Below are positions 34,660 through 43,505 of a DNA stretch of 64,000 bases, piece by piece. The stretch covers positions 1 through 64,000 of the forward strand of contig NZ_BDAP01000009.1 in assembly GCF_001598915.1 (NCBI RefSeq), given 5' to 3'. Made by a program: the position numbers and the translations under genes. Source of the stretch: Williamsia muralis NBRC 105860. Its GTDB lineage: Bacteria > Actinomycetota > Actinomycetes > Mycobacteriales > Mycobacteriaceae. The notes beneath the pieces were generated by a model. It saw only the letters and a program-made list of their open reading frames with translations. It was not told the DNA's origin and did no database searches. Within the stretch, counting starts at the first letter, position 1; each line of letters begins with the position of its first letter.

Positions 34660-35594
34660 CAGACCGCGACGGCCGGTGACAGGGCGCCTTCGAGGACGGC
34701 CCGGCCGGCAGCGGTGATCTCGATGAGCTCCTGCTGGTGCGCTTGTGTCAGCGGCACGAGCGGTGCACGAACCGGTCCGGCATCGAGACCTTCCATTGTG
34801 ACGCCGAACTTCACCATCGACACCGCGTAACCGGGGACCTGGTTGCGCAAGCGGACCAACGGGTGGAAGAACTTGCGCAACAAAGCTTCTGCGAGTTGGT
34901 CGTCCCCGGACTCCAGGGCGTTGTAGAACGCCAGCGCGATCTCAGGGGCAAACGCGAAGGTTGCCGAGGAGTACAGGGTGACGCCGATGGCGCGGTAGGC
35001 CTGCTGGGTGATCTCGGCTGTGGGCAGACCGTTGAAGAACAGGAAGTTCTTGCCCGAAGGTGCCAAGGCATCCTTGACGGCCATCACGATGCGGGCGACG
35101 TTGTCCAGGTCGCCGGTACCGTCTTTGAACCCGATGACGGTGGGCAGCTGCGCCACCTCGACCGCGGCAGCCTCGTTGTAGACGGCCGAACCGCGGTTGT
35201 AGACGATGAGCGGGAGGTCGGTTGCGGCAGCGACGGCGCGGGTGTACTCCACGAGCCCGGCGGGCGGCATCGTCACGAGGTACGGCGGTAGGAGCAGGAT
35301 GCCATCAGCGCCCGCGGCCTCGGCGCTACGCGCGAATTCCTTTGCCTGGACCAGCGATCCGCCGGCGCCGGCGAACACGGGCACCCGTCCGGCCACGACC
35401 TCGACCGCCGTTGTGACGATCTTGCTGAACTCGTCGAGCCCCAGAGCATGGAATTCGCCTGTGCCGCAGGCAACGAAGACGCCACCGGGTCCCGCAGCGA
35501 CACCCTTGTCGAGGTGCTCGGCGAGCAGGGTGTAGTCCACATCCCCGGACGGGGTGAACGGGGTGACGGGAAAGAACAGAACTCCGTCGAGCAT
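34659..35594 (-). CDS. kdgD: 5-dehydro-4-deoxyglucarate dehydratase
   Basis: A 311-residue member of the DapA/N-acetylneuraminate lyase family. It decarboxylates and dehydrates 5-dehydro-4-deoxy-D-glucarate to 2,5-dioxopentanoate (alpha-ketoglutarate semialdehyde). Family marks: FVACGTGEFHAL, the active-site Tyr in LIVYNRGSAVY, and the Schiff-base Lys in VIGFKDGTGDLDN. ATG 35594 has aaggag seven bases upstream; 22 upstream codons are discarded. It stands between the semialdehyde dehydrogenase and a dehydratase, the exact order of the oxidative glucarate pathway. Confidence 0.92.
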   Translation of the reverse strand: MLDGVLFFPVTPFTPSGDVDYTLLAEHLDKGVAAGPGGVFVACGTGEFHALGLDEFSKIVTTAVEVVAGRVPVFAGAGGSLVQAKEFARSAEAAGADGILLLPPYLVTMPPAGLVEYTRAVAAATDLPLIVYNRGSAVYNEAAAVEVAQLPTVIGFKDGTGDLDNVARIVMAVKDALAPSGKNFLFFNGLPTAEITQQAYRAIGVTLYSSATFAFAPEIALAFYNALESGDDQLAEALLRKFFHPLVRLRNQVPGYAVSMVKFGVTMEGLDAGPVRAPLVPLTQAHQQELIEITAAGRAVLEGALSPAVAV

Positions 35595-35623
35595 CAGATT
35601 TCTCCTTGAATGGGTGGGGTTGG

Positions 35624-37240
35624 TCAGTCTTGGACGAGGCGGCCGTCGATGCGGCGCCACAGCTGATCGGGGTTGCCGTCGGCGATCGCCGACGGCAGCA
35701 GTGCGGGTGGGACGTCCTGGTAGGCGACCGGCCGCAGGAACCGCTCGATGGCAAGTGATCCCACTGACGTGGTACGCGAATCGGACGTCGCCGGATACGG
35801 GCCGCCGTGGACCATGGCGTGGCCGACCTCGACCCCGGTGGGCCAGCCGTTGAACAGGATCCGGCCCGCCTTGAGTTCGAGAACACTCATCAGCTCGCCC
35901 GCCGCCTCGAGGTCGTCGTCGTCGCAGTGCACCGTTGCGGTGAGCTGGCCTTCCAGGCGTGCCGCGACGGCGCGTACCTGGTTCGCGTCAACGCATTTGA
36001 CCACCAAACTGGCCGATCCGAATACTTCCTCCTGCAACACTTCTGATGCCAGGAACGTATCGGCGTCGGTGCTGAAGACAGCGGCACCGCACGTGTTCGG
36101 CCGGTCGGTCGTCTGGGCCTTCACCTCGGCGGTCGCTGCGGTCGACAACGCCTCGACGCCGTCGGCGTAGGACCTCGCGATGCCGGGGGTGAGCATCGGT
36201 GCTGGGGCCGACGCGGCGATCGCGTCGCTCGCAGACCGCACGAAGTCATTCAGCGCGGGGCCGTCCACGGCGATGACCAGGCCGGGGTTGGTGCAGAACT
36301 GCCCGGCACCCATGGTCAACGACCCCACGAATGCCTGCCCGAGGTCGGTGCCCCGGTTCCGCAGGGCGGACTCCATCAGGAACACCGGGTTGACCGAACT
36401 CATCTCGGCGTAGACGGGAATGGGCTCGGGCCGGGCTGCGGCGGCAGCGACCAGAGCGGTTCCGCCAGAACGTGATCCGGTGAATCCGACGGCCTTGATC
36501 CTCGGGTCTGTCACCAGCCGGGTACCGAGGATCGGTCCCGAGCCGTAGAGGAGCGAGAACGTTCCGGCAGGCATCCCCGTGCGGGCGATTGCCTCGGTGA
36601 TGGCGCGACCGACCAGTTCTGAGGTACCGGGATGAGCGTCGTGTGCCTTCACGACCACCGGGCAGCCGGCGGCGAGGGCAGAGGCCGTGTCGCCGCCTGC
36701 CACGGAGAACGCGAGGGGAAAGTTGCTGGCGCCGAACACTGCCACCGGTCCGAGGGGGATCTTGCGTTGCCGGATGTCGGCGCGCGGCAACGGTGTGCGA
36801 TCGGGTTGTGCGGGATCGATGCGTGCACCGTTCCAGCCGCCGTCTCGCAGTACGCCTGCGAACAAACGCAATTGTCCTGCGGTCCTGCCCACCTCGCCGG
36901 CGATCCTGGGGCGGGGTAGACCCGATTCGGAGCAGGCTCGGTCGACGAGGGCGTCGCCGAGAGATTCGATGTTCTCCGCGATCGCCTCGAGGAATTCGGC
37001 GCGGACGGTGGACGTGGTCGACCGATACCGGTCGAGGGCAGCGGCGGCAGCGGCACATGCGGCGTCGACGTCACTGTCGGACCCGTAGGAGTAACCGGGT
37101 TCGAGGACGTCCCCGGTCGCCGGGTCGAGCCCGTGCACGGTGTCGCCCTGCCCGGTGACAAAGGTGCCCGCGATGATCATCTGCCCGGTCAGAGTGTTCA
37201 TCTGCGCCTGCTCTGTCGCGCGATCTTCTGTCGTCGTCAT
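35624..37240 (-). CDS. Alpha-ketoglutarate semialdehyde dehydrogenase (ALDH family)
   Basis: A 538-residue aldehyde dehydrogenase oxidising 2,5-dioxopentanoate to 2-oxoglutarate with NAD(P)+. Nucleophile Cys in GAGQFCTNPGLV, general base Glu in PVYAEMSSVNP, cofactor loop VAVFGASNFPLAFS, glycine turn FTGSRSGG. Length and the Cys context are typical of the KGSADH type linked with KdgD. ATG 37240 is preceded by taggag; a start 13 codons later is also possible. First gene of a three-gene operon with kdgD and a second dehydratase. Confidence 0.9.
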   Translation of the reverse strand: MTTTEDRATEQAQMNTLTGQMIIAGTFVTGQGDTVHGLDPATGDVLEPGYSYGSDSDVDAACAAAAAALDRYRSTTSTVRAEFLEAIAENIESLGDALVDRACSESGLPRPRIAGEVGRTAGQLRLFAGVLRDGGWNGARIDPAQPDRTPLPRADIRQRKIPLGPVAVFGASNFPLAFSVAGGDTASALAAGCPVVVKAHDAHPGTSELVGRAITEAIARTGMPAGTFSLLYGSGPILGTRLVTDPRIKAVGFTGSRSGGTALVAAAAARPEPIPVYAEMSSVNPVFLMESALRNRGTDLGQAFVGSLTMGAGQFCTNPGLVIAVDGPALNDFVRSASDAIAASAPAPMLTPGIARSYADGVEALSTAATAEVKAQTTDRPNTCGAAVFSTDADTFLASEVLQEEVFGSASLVVKCVDANQVRAVAARLEGQLTATVHCDDDDLEAAGELMSVLELKAGRILFNGWPTGVEVGHAMVHGGPYPATSDSRTTSVGSLAIERFLRPVAYQDVPPALLPSAIADGNPDQLWRRIDGRLVQD

Positions 37241-37378
37241 GTGCCGACTCCTACCTGTTGTGCGTACTTGTTCGGCCATGGCGATCGCGGCCGACCTGCG
37301 TCGTCGACCCAGACCACGCCGCCCAGCGGCAGGCGTGACCTGGGTCATACATCGACCGTAGGCCGCTTATTCATTCAT

Positions 37379-37397
37379 GTCCAAGTCAAATATGGAC
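37379..37397. promoter_or_regulatory. Inverted repeat between ALDH and WS/DGAT-like genes
   Basis: GTCCA (37379-37383) and TGGAC (37393-37397) flank an AT-rich core in the divergent region between the aldehyde dehydrogenase (start 37240) and the gene at 37496. The surrounding bases are the most AT-rich in the region (attcattcatgt), as expected for a promoter. A LysR-type site for the aldarate operon is one possibility. Weak evidence. Confidence 0.3.
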
Positions 37398-37495
37398 GTG
37401 TTCAATAGCCAAGTTGTATCGACCGACGTGGGCGGACGGTTGCGGTCAACAGATGGGCGCCCGATTTGCCCGCGGCGGTGAAGTACGTTCGTCGG

Positions 37496-38836
37496 ATGGA
37501 GCGAATGACACCCATCGATGCCCAGATGTACTGGATGTCGAGTCGAGTTCCGAACGACCAATTCCTGCTGTTCGCCTTCGACGGTGAAGTCGGCAACCTC
37601 GAGTCGGCCATCGACGACGTGCTCGGGCGCGCGGCGTCGAACGTCGATCTGACCCTGCGGGTTGCCGACCCAGGGTGTGCCTTCGACTACCCGTACTGGG
37701 TTCGTCACGGGGTCGGACCAGATCACGTCGCAGTGCACCAGTTGCCGCAGCCCACCTGGTCGGGTTGCCTTGCGGCCGTTCAGGATCTGTTCGCAGATCA
37801 GCTCGACCTCCGCGACAGCGTGTGGCGTCTGCACGTGTTCGAGGGTGTCGGGGACGTTCCCCGCTGCCAGGGATCGGCGACAGTGGTGGTCCTGCAGATC
37901 GGACACGCCCTCGCCGACGGTCGCCGTGCGACGGGCGTGGCCAGGAGTCTGTTCGTCGATGTCAGAGGACAGCGCCGCAGCGTTGCCGCGAAACCCGAGA
38001 GCGGCTACTCGACGGTGCGGGCGGCAACGGTCGCGGCGATCCGGACACCCAAGCAGCTCGGCTCATTGGGTTTGCGGGGGCTGAATGCTGCTGTGACGCA
38101 CCGAAGGCTGGTCGCGGACGTGGCCGACGGATCCGTGCCCGCGCAGGCCGATGTGCGGCCGGCACTGCCCACCAACAACAGGCCGGAGGGTCGCCGCGCG
38201 ATCCGCACGCTGGTCCGTGACCGCGACGACTTTCCGGGGCCCACCGTCACCGTCGGAGCGCTCGCAGCCATCTCGCTGGGGTTGTCGGAGCACCTCGCCG
38301 GCCAGGGTGTCGACACTGCCACGCTCGGTGCGGAGCTGACTGTTGCAAAACCGGGAAAACCCCTCGCTCGCAACCACTTCCGGAACGTCGGTGTCGAACT
38401 GTTCAGCACCACGCCATCATGGGAACGAAGAAACGAGCAGATCGCCGAGGCGCTGATGCATCGTCGATCACGTGGTGCTCATCCCGCGTTGCGAGCAGCC
38501 GACGAAGCCTTCGCGGCGGTTCCCGCTCCTTTGTTGTACTGGGGAACAACACAATTCGACCCGACTGCGGTCGCACCCATGGTCATCGGGAACACGGTGG
38601 TGTCGAGCATCAACCGCGGCCCGGCCGACCTGACATTCGGCGGGGCGCCGGTTGCGTTCACCGCCGGCTACCCGGCCCTGTCGCCTGCGATGGGCGTCAC
38701 CCACGGGGTGCACGGAATCGGTGACACGGTGGCGATCAGCGTGCACGCCGCAGAGTCTGCGATCGGGAACATCGACGACTATCTCGAATCGCTGAGTGCG
38801 TCCATCGCATGGAACCGTATCGTCGCCGGACGGTGA
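37496..38836 (+). CDS. Wax ester synthase/diacylglycerol acyltransferase-like protein
   Basis: A 446-residue WS/DGAT (UPF0089/DUF1298) family protein. N-terminus MERMTPIDAQMYWMSSR is the family opening. The acyl-transfer motif HHxxxDG appears as GHALADG: the second, catalytic His is kept and the first replaced by Gly. The C-terminal half carries the DUF1298 NVGVELFST and SINRGPADLTFGGAPV. Family members esterify alcohols or diacylglycerol with acyl-CoA for storage lipid, but divergent ones may act on other acceptors. ATG 37496 was chosen over an earlier codon on family similarity. Confidence 0.8.
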   Translation: MERMTPIDAQMYWMSSRVPNDQFLLFAFDGEVGNLESAIDDVLGRAASNVDLTLRVADPGCAFDYPYWVRHGVGPDHVAVHQLPQPTWSGCLAAVQDLFADQLDLRDSVWRLHVFEGVGDVPRCQGSATVVVLQIGHALADGRRATGVARSLFVDVRGQRRSVAAKPESGYSTVRAATVAAIRTPKQLGSLGLRGLNAAVTHRRLVADVADGSVPAQADVRPALPTNNRPEGRRAIRTLVRDRDDFPGPTVTVGALAAISLGLSEHLAGQGVDTATLGAELTVAKPGKPLARNHFRNVGVELFSTTPSWERRNEQIAEALMHRRSRGAHPALRAADEAFAAVPAPLLYWGTTQFDPTAVAPMVIGNTVVSSINRGPADLTFGGAPVAFTAGYPALSPAMGVTHGVHGIGDTVAISVHAAESAIGNIDDYLESLSASIAWNRIVAGR

Positions 38837-38872
38837 CCGACCGGCTCCTCTGCGGCCGCCCGTTGCTTGGCG

Positions 38873-39616
38873 TCAGTGGTCGTCGCTTCCGTTCTTGGTG
38901 CGTACCAACCGTTTCGGCAATCGGCCGACGAGTTCGCCCAGCGGGAGCACGGCCTGGCCGAGGACTTCGGCGGCATCGTTGAGCTGATCCACCGTCTCCT
39001 GCAGTTTTCGGATGTTCGGCGCGAGTTCGCCGATCACCTCGACGAGTTCGGTCAACCGATCCAGTGGTCCGCCCGGCGCGATGGTGCGCTCGATCGCGCC
39101 GTTCTCGCCCAGGAGTTGCTCGAGCAAACCCTCTTCGGCGACAAGTCGGTCCATGAAGCCTTCGTCCTCGGCAAGACGGTCGAGCAAACCGCCCGTCGTC
39201 GTCAGCATCGCGAGGATCCCGTCCTCGGCGAGAAGGCGGTCTACCGGGCCACCACGAGAGAGGAGGCGATCGAGAGGTCCACCGTCTTCGGTCATCTGAT
39301 AGAGCACGCCGTCGTCGGACAGCATCCGGTTCACCAGTCCGTCCTCGGACACCAAGCGTTCCAACGGCCCGCCCCTGGCTAGGACGCGACCCAATGAGCG
39401 GTCGTCTTCGAGGAGCTCGGCCACCTGGCCGATCAATTGAAGGGGACTGCGGCCGGGAGGTCCCTGAGACACCCCCAACGCCACCGTGATCTCGTGCTGC
39501 ACGTTTTCGATGGCGATACGACTGACCGCCACGCTGGCCTCGACGGCCGACAGGGCCGCCCCTGCGATCGCGAATCCCAACCGGGTCGGGAGTTCGATCA
39601 CCAATCTGGCATCCAT
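38873..39616 (-). CDS. Decapeptide-repeat protein of unknown function
   Basis: A 247-residue acidic protein I cannot assign. Residues 11-45 are a hydrophobic or amphipathic helix (FAIAGAALSAVEASVAVSRI). Residues 71-190 are twelve tandem ten-residue repeats of the form x-[GDE]-G-x-[LVI]-x-R-[LMV]-x-x, for example RGGPLERLVS, DGGPLDRLLS, RGGPVDRLLA, EEGLLEQLLG. After the repeats comes a coiled-coil-like helix (LAPNIRKLQETVDQLNDAAE) and a basic end. No signal peptide or catalytic motif. ATG 39616 is the chosen start; GTG 39625 is possible. A DNA-repair-type HhH gene lies 40 bp upstream on the same strand and may be cotranscribed. Confidence 0.75.
   Translation of the reverse strand: MDARLVIELPTRLGFAIAGAALSAVEASVAVSRIAIENVQHEITVALGVSQGPPGRSPLQLIGQVAELLEDDRSLGRVLARGGPLERLVSEDGLVNRMLSDDGVLYQMTEDGGPLDRLLSRGGPVDRLLAEDGILAMLTTTGGLLDRLAEDEGFMDRLVAEEGLLEQLLGENGAIERTIAPGGPLDRLTELVEVIGELAPNIRKLQETVDQLNDAAEVLGQAVLPLGELVGRLPKRLVRTKNGSDDH
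39047..39406 (-). repeat. Twelve tandem 30-bp coding repeats (decapeptides)
   Basis: The 360-bp segment codes for twelve head-to-tail ten-residue units without a single insertion or deletion, residues 71-190 of the host protein. The nucleotide sequences of the units have diverged, so the period is held by selection on the protein rather than by recent expansion. Typical units are RGGPLERLVS and DGGPLDRLLS. Confidence 0.8.
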
Positions 39617-39656
39617 GCCGTTCACCCTAAGACGTCCCCTCCACGCCGGTGGCCGA

Positions 39657-40223
39657 TCACCCTGCTTTGGCCTTTGCCTTCTGTTCCTTCTTGAAGGCTC
39701 GCACCTTCTGCAGGGATTCCTCGTCCACCACGTCCGCCACCGAGCGGTAACCGGCCTTGCTGTAGTCGCCGACCGCCTTCTGCCAGCCGGCCGGGGCGAC
39801 GCCACATTGCTTGGCGAGCAGGGCGGTGAAGATCTTGGCTTTCTGGGCACCGAAACCCGGCAGTTCATTGATGCGTTTGACCAGATCAGGTCCGTCTGCC
39901 GCCTCGTTCCAGATCCGGGCGGTGTCGCCGCCGTACTGTTCCACCACGATGGTGGCCAGGGCCTGCAGGCGCGCGGCCATCGACCTGCCGTAGCGGTGGA
40001 CGGCCGGAGGAGTGGCACACAGGTCGGCAAACGAGTCGGGCTCGGCGGCGGCGATCGCGGCGGGATCGAGATTGCCGAACCGTTCCCTGACCTTGGCAGG
40101 CCCGGCAAATGCTCGCTCCATCGGGAACTGCTGGTCCAGCAACATCCCGGCCAGCAGCGCGAAGGAATCGGTACTGAGCAACTCGTCGGCGGACGGGTCG
40201 CCCGTGATGTGCAGACTGGTCAT
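39657..40223 (-). CDS. HhH-GPD-type base-excision repair family protein
   Basis: A 188-residue protein of the actinobacterial HhH-GPD-like family. A helix-hairpin-helix is visible in NELPGFGAQKAKIFTALLAK, with a helical N-terminal part (LLAGMLLDQQFPMERAFAGP). The canonical glycosylase catalytic Asp and Fe-S Cys are not evident, so DNA binding is more secure than catalysis. The Lys-rich C-terminus (FKKEQKAKAKAG) is another DNA-binding sign. ATG 40223 is chosen by family length; ribosome site is weak. Confidence 0.75.
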   Translation of the reverse strand: MTSLHITGDPSADELLSTDSFALLAGMLLDQQFPMERAFAGPAKVRERFGNLDPAAIAAAEPDSFADLCATPPAVHRYGRSMAARLQALATIVVEQYGGDTARIWNEAADGPDLVKRINELPGFGAQKAKIFTALLAKQCGVAPAGWQKAVGDYSKAGYRSVADVVDEESLQKVRAFKKEQKAKAKAG

Positions 40224-40362
40224 GGACACGAAGTCTAGTGCCGGGCACCCAACCCACATCGACGCGCGCGAGGACCCGTCGCACCGAACGCCGATCGCCG
40301 GTGACTCGGTGGTGATTGAATGCTCGACAGGACGGTCCGGGTCGGGGAGAGCGGAGTCGGTC

Positions 40363-40848
40363 ATGTGGAGACGTACGCGAGTTGCGGCGGCGGCCCTGGC
40401 TGCCGCGGCCACGATGTCTGTGCTGGCCGCCGGCCAATCCTCTGCCGAGCCGTACACCGAACCCGACCTGGTGGACACCGTGCGCTGCGACAGCGCCGAC
40501 CCGTGGTCGCCGGGCCGGCTCAGGATCGACATCGACGTGTACAACGATGTCGTCTTCCCGCCCGACGGGGCGCGTGGGCCTGTCCTCTACCTCAGTGCGA
40601 ACAACTCGCGTCCTGGCTTCCTGCTCGACTACAACGTCGAGGCAACCGTCCGCTGGGTCAACACCACCACCGGAGCGCGTGGGACGAGGATCATCCCGGC
40701 GCGGGGCCGTTCGGCCAGTTGGGAAGGTTCCCTGCCGACCGGCCGTGGCCACGTGGCCTACGTCGTCACCCAGAAGATCGGCGCACTCGCCTTCATGCCC
40801 ATGGTGAACCCGCAATCGTCGACCTGTCGCGGCGCTGCAACGGTGTGA
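40363..40848 (+). CDS. Secreted protein of unknown function
   Basis: A 161-residue exported protein: Sec signal peptide with a double basic start, hydrophobic core AAAALAAAATMSVLAAG and probable cleavage after SSA near residue 27. The mature 130-residue domain has two Cys (VRCDS and STCRG) that could form a disulfide, and a beta-rich composition (RIDIDVYNDVVF, HVAYVVTQKI). No catalytic motif is recognised. The frame is open far upstream without a signal, so ATG 40363 is preferred. Confidence 0.65.
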   Translation: MWRRTRVAAAALAAAATMSVLAAGQSSAEPYTEPDLVDTVRCDSADPWSPGRLRIDIDVYNDVVFPPDGARGPVLYLSANNSRPGFLLDYNVEATVRWVNTTTGARGTRIIPARGRSASWEGSLPTGRGHVAYVVTQKIGALAFMPMVNPQSSTCRGAATV

Positions 40849-40884
40849 CCACCGGTCGGGTGGGGCGCTGGAGTTCCCCATCTC

Positions 40885-40913
40885 GCGGGGGCGTAAACGC
40901 GTGCCGCCCCCGC
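40885..40913 (+). terminator. GC-rich hairpin, possible terminator
   Basis: GCGGGGGCG (40885-40893) pairs with CGCCCCCGC (40905-40913) around an 11-nt loop, 37 bases after the stop of the secreted protein. No T-run follows, as in many actinobacterial terminators. It could equally insulate the sugar transporter downstream. Confidence 0.4.
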
Positions 40914-41050
40914 TCGCCGGTGACCGACTTGTGACCGACTGTCTTTCGGGGACTTGCGAACTCGCCTGACATGACAGGAGTAACGTCAGCTCTTGGCGTA
41001 TGTCGTCGGCGGTGATTGCCGACCGCCGTCCGGAAGGTGGGTACCCCCCG

Positions 41051-42532
41051 ATGTCCACAGGTGCAGCCAGTAGATCCAGTCGGCCGGTCGGGGGTGAGGC
41101 CCACGTCGCCAAGGTCATCGGTGTGACCGTCGCCGCGGCCGTCGGCGGATTCCTCTTCGGTTTCGACAGCTCGGTGGTCAACGGTGCTGTCGAATCCATC
41201 GGCACACATTTTGAGCTCAACTCGTTCATGAAGGGCTTCGCGGTCGCCATCGCACTCCTCGGGTGCGCGCTCGGCGCCTGGTTCGCCGGTCGGCTCGCGG
41301 ACATCTGGGGCCGCAAGAAGGTGATGCTGCTCGGCTCCGCGTTGTTCATCGCCTCGTCCATCGGTACAGGGTTGGCGTGGTCGGTTCCAGACCTGTTGAT
41401 CTGGCGTGTGATCGGCGGCCTCGGTATCGGCATCGCGTCGGTGATCGCTCCGGCGTACATCGCCGAGATCGCCCCCGCCCGATACCGTGGTGCACTCGGA
41501 TCCCTTCAGCAGTTGGCCATCACCATGGGCATCTTCGTCGCACTGCTGTCGGATGCGCTGCTCGCCGACAGCGCCGGTAGCGCATCGAGCGATCTGTGGT
41601 TCGGTATCGAGGCGTGGCGCTGGATGTTCATGGTCGGCGTCATCCCCGCCATCGTCTACGGCGTTCTGGCCCTACTGATTCCGGAATCACCCCGGTACCT
41701 GGTGGGGAGCAACCTCGACGAGGAAGCCGCCCGCATCCTCACCGAAGTGACCGGTGAGCCCAACCCGCTCGAACGTGTCAAAGAGATCCGGCTGACGCTC
41801 AAACGCGAATCCAACGTGTCGATCAAGGACATCCGCGGGCCTTCGTTTGGTCTGCATCCCCTTGTGTGGGTGGGAATCTGGATCGCGGTGCTGCAGCAGT
41901 TCGTCGGCATCAACGCGATCTTCTACTACTCCACCACGCTGTGGCAGTCCGTCGGATTCAGTGAGAGCGAGTCGTTCAAGACGTCGGTGATCACCGCCGT
42001 TGTCAACGTGGTGATGACCTTCGGGGCGATCCTGTTCGTCGACCGCATCGGCCGCCGCAGGCTCCTGCTGATCGGTTCGGTCGGCATGGCCATCGGTCTC
42101 ATCCTGGCGTGCGCGGCCTTCACCCAGCAGCAGGGTTCGGGCGACGACATCACCCTCCCCGACAACTGGGGAGTGGTCGCCCTGATCGGTGCCAACCTGT
42201 TCGTGGTCGCGTTCGCTGCCACATGGGGTCCGGTCATGTGGGTGATGCTGGGGGAGATGTTCCCCAACCGGATCCGCGGTGTGGCGCTCGGTGTGTGCAC
42301 CGGTGTGAACTGGCTCGCGAACTTCACCATCTCGCTGCTCTTCCCGGAACTGAACTCGCGCCTGGGCCTGGCATGGATCTACGGGTTCTTCGCGTTCTGC
42401 GCGATCGTGTCGTACTTCTACGTGCACTTCAAGGTTCCCGAGACCAAGGGTATGGAACTCGAGGACATGGACACCCTCGGCGACGTCGAGGCCGCACTCA
42501 AGGCCGAAAAGGCCGCGGCCAAAGAGAAATAG
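41051..42532 (+). CDS. Sugar porter family MFS transporter
   Basis: A 493-residue twelve-helix proton/sugar symporter of the glucose/xylose/galactose class. Sugar-porter signatures: GGFLFGFDSSVVNGAVESI in helix 1, loop 2-3 RLADIWGRKKVM, PESPRYLV after helix 6, QQFVGINAIFYYST in helix 7, DRIGRRRLLLIGS in loop 8-9, and VPETKGMELE after helix 12. The sugar cannot be told from sequence. ATG 41051 has ggaaggtggg upstream; an ATG at 41000 would add 17 residues. No sugar kinase or regulator adjoins it. Confidence 0.9.
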   Translation: MSTGAASRSSRPVGGEAHVAKVIGVTVAAAVGGFLFGFDSSVVNGAVESIGTHFELNSFMKGFAVAIALLGCALGAWFAGRLADIWGRKKVMLLGSALFIASSIGTGLAWSVPDLLIWRVIGGLGIGIASVIAPAYIAEIAPARYRGALGSLQQLAITMGIFVALLSDALLADSAGSASSDLWFGIEAWRWMFMVGVIPAIVYGVLALLIPESPRYLVGSNLDEEAARILTEVTGEPNPLERVKEIRLTLKRESNVSIKDIRGPSFGLHPLVWVGIWIAVLQQFVGINAIFYYSTTLWQSVGFSESESFKTSVITAVVNVVMTFGAILFVDRIGRRRLLLIGSVGMAIGLILACAAFTQQQGSGDDITLPDNWGVVALIGANLFVVAFAATWGPVMWVMLGEMFPNRIRGVALGVCTGVNWLANFTISLLFPELNSRLGLAWIYGFFAFCAIVSYFYVHFKVPETKGMELEDMDTLGDVEAALKAEKAAAKEK

Positions 42533-42534
42533 CG

Positions 42535-43344
42535 CTACAGCGAATCGGTGAACAGCGGCGGCCGTCCCTCTTTGCGGGCGGCCGTCGCTTCTTGGAAGTT
42601 CGCGGTCAGCAACCGGACGTAGAGCTGGCCGAGGCCTTCGGCCTGCATGTGCGCGTCGAGGCTCGAGGCCTCCATGCCCGACCAGAGCGTTCTCTTGGTC
42701 AGTTCGATTCCCGGGCGGGACAATTCGGCGATCCGGTCAGCGACGCGGCAGCACTCGTCGAGCAGGACGGCGTCGGGAACAGTTCGCGATACCAACCCGA
42801 TACGGGCGGCTTCGTCGGCGTGGACATCCCATCCGGTCAGCATCATCTCCGCGGCGTGTGAGCTGCCGACGGCTCGCGGCAACAGGTAACTCAAACCCAA
42901 CTCGCTTGCGGTGAGCCCGTTGTTGATACCCGCCGCACGGAAATAGGCCGCTGCGCCTGCGATACGGATGTCGCATGCCAGCGCCAGACACAGTCCGCCA
43001 CCGATCGCGGCGCCGTTGACAGCGGCGATCACCGGCTGATGCATGCGGCGGATCGCCTTGATCGTCTCGTCGAGCAGCTCCAAGGAACGAAGCGCGATCG
43101 TGGGGGCGGTCAGCCCGTCGATCCCGGGTATCTTGCCCGCCGACTTCTGGTCGGCGCCAGAACTGAACCCGCGTCCTGCGCCGGTGATGATCACAGCTCG
43201 GACCGCATTGTCCGCACTGATCTCCTCGAGCTTTTCCTTGAAGGGCAGCATGACGTCAAAAGCCATGGCATTCATGCGTTCTGGGCGATCCAAGGTCACC
43301 AGGGCAATGTGTTCGCGGGGATGGTCCACCCGGACATACGACAT
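42535..43344 (-). CDS. Enoyl-CoA hydratase/isomerase family protein
   Basis: A 269-residue crotonase-fold protein. The CoA-binding oxyanion hole is formed by GAGRGFSSGAD and the second loop AAIGGGLCLALACDIRIAG. The first motif HIALVTLDRPERMNAM is standard. It hydrates or isomerises an enoyl-CoA; the chain length is not evident. ATG 43344 matches family length, and a longer open frame upstream lacks support. It lies three bases from the end of the convergent sugar transporter gene. Confidence 0.88.
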   Translation of the reverse strand: MSYVRVDHPREHIALVTLDRPERMNAMAFDVMLPFKEKLEEISADNAVRAVIITGAGRGFSSGADQKSAGKIPGIDGLTAPTIALRSLELLDETIKAIRRMHQPVIAAVNGAAIGGGLCLALACDIRIAGAAAYFRAAGINNGLTASELGLSYLLPRAVGSSHAAEMMLTGWDVHADEAARIGLVSRTVPDAVLLDECCRVADRIAELSRPGIELTKRTLWSGMEASSLDAHMQAEGLGQLYVRLLTANFQEATAARKEGRPPLFTDSL

Positions 43345-43505
43345 TTCGCCATCGTGACACGAGCCGGGTTCCCTGAGGTGCGAATCAGGGAAGTCGGCCA
43401 CAAAGATCAGGGTCGATCCCCGATGGCAGGGGCGCTCGACGTCCATACATTGGGACAGGTGAGAGCGGCTCGGTGTCGCTGGGGGACTGAACAGAAAGGA
43501 ATGAC

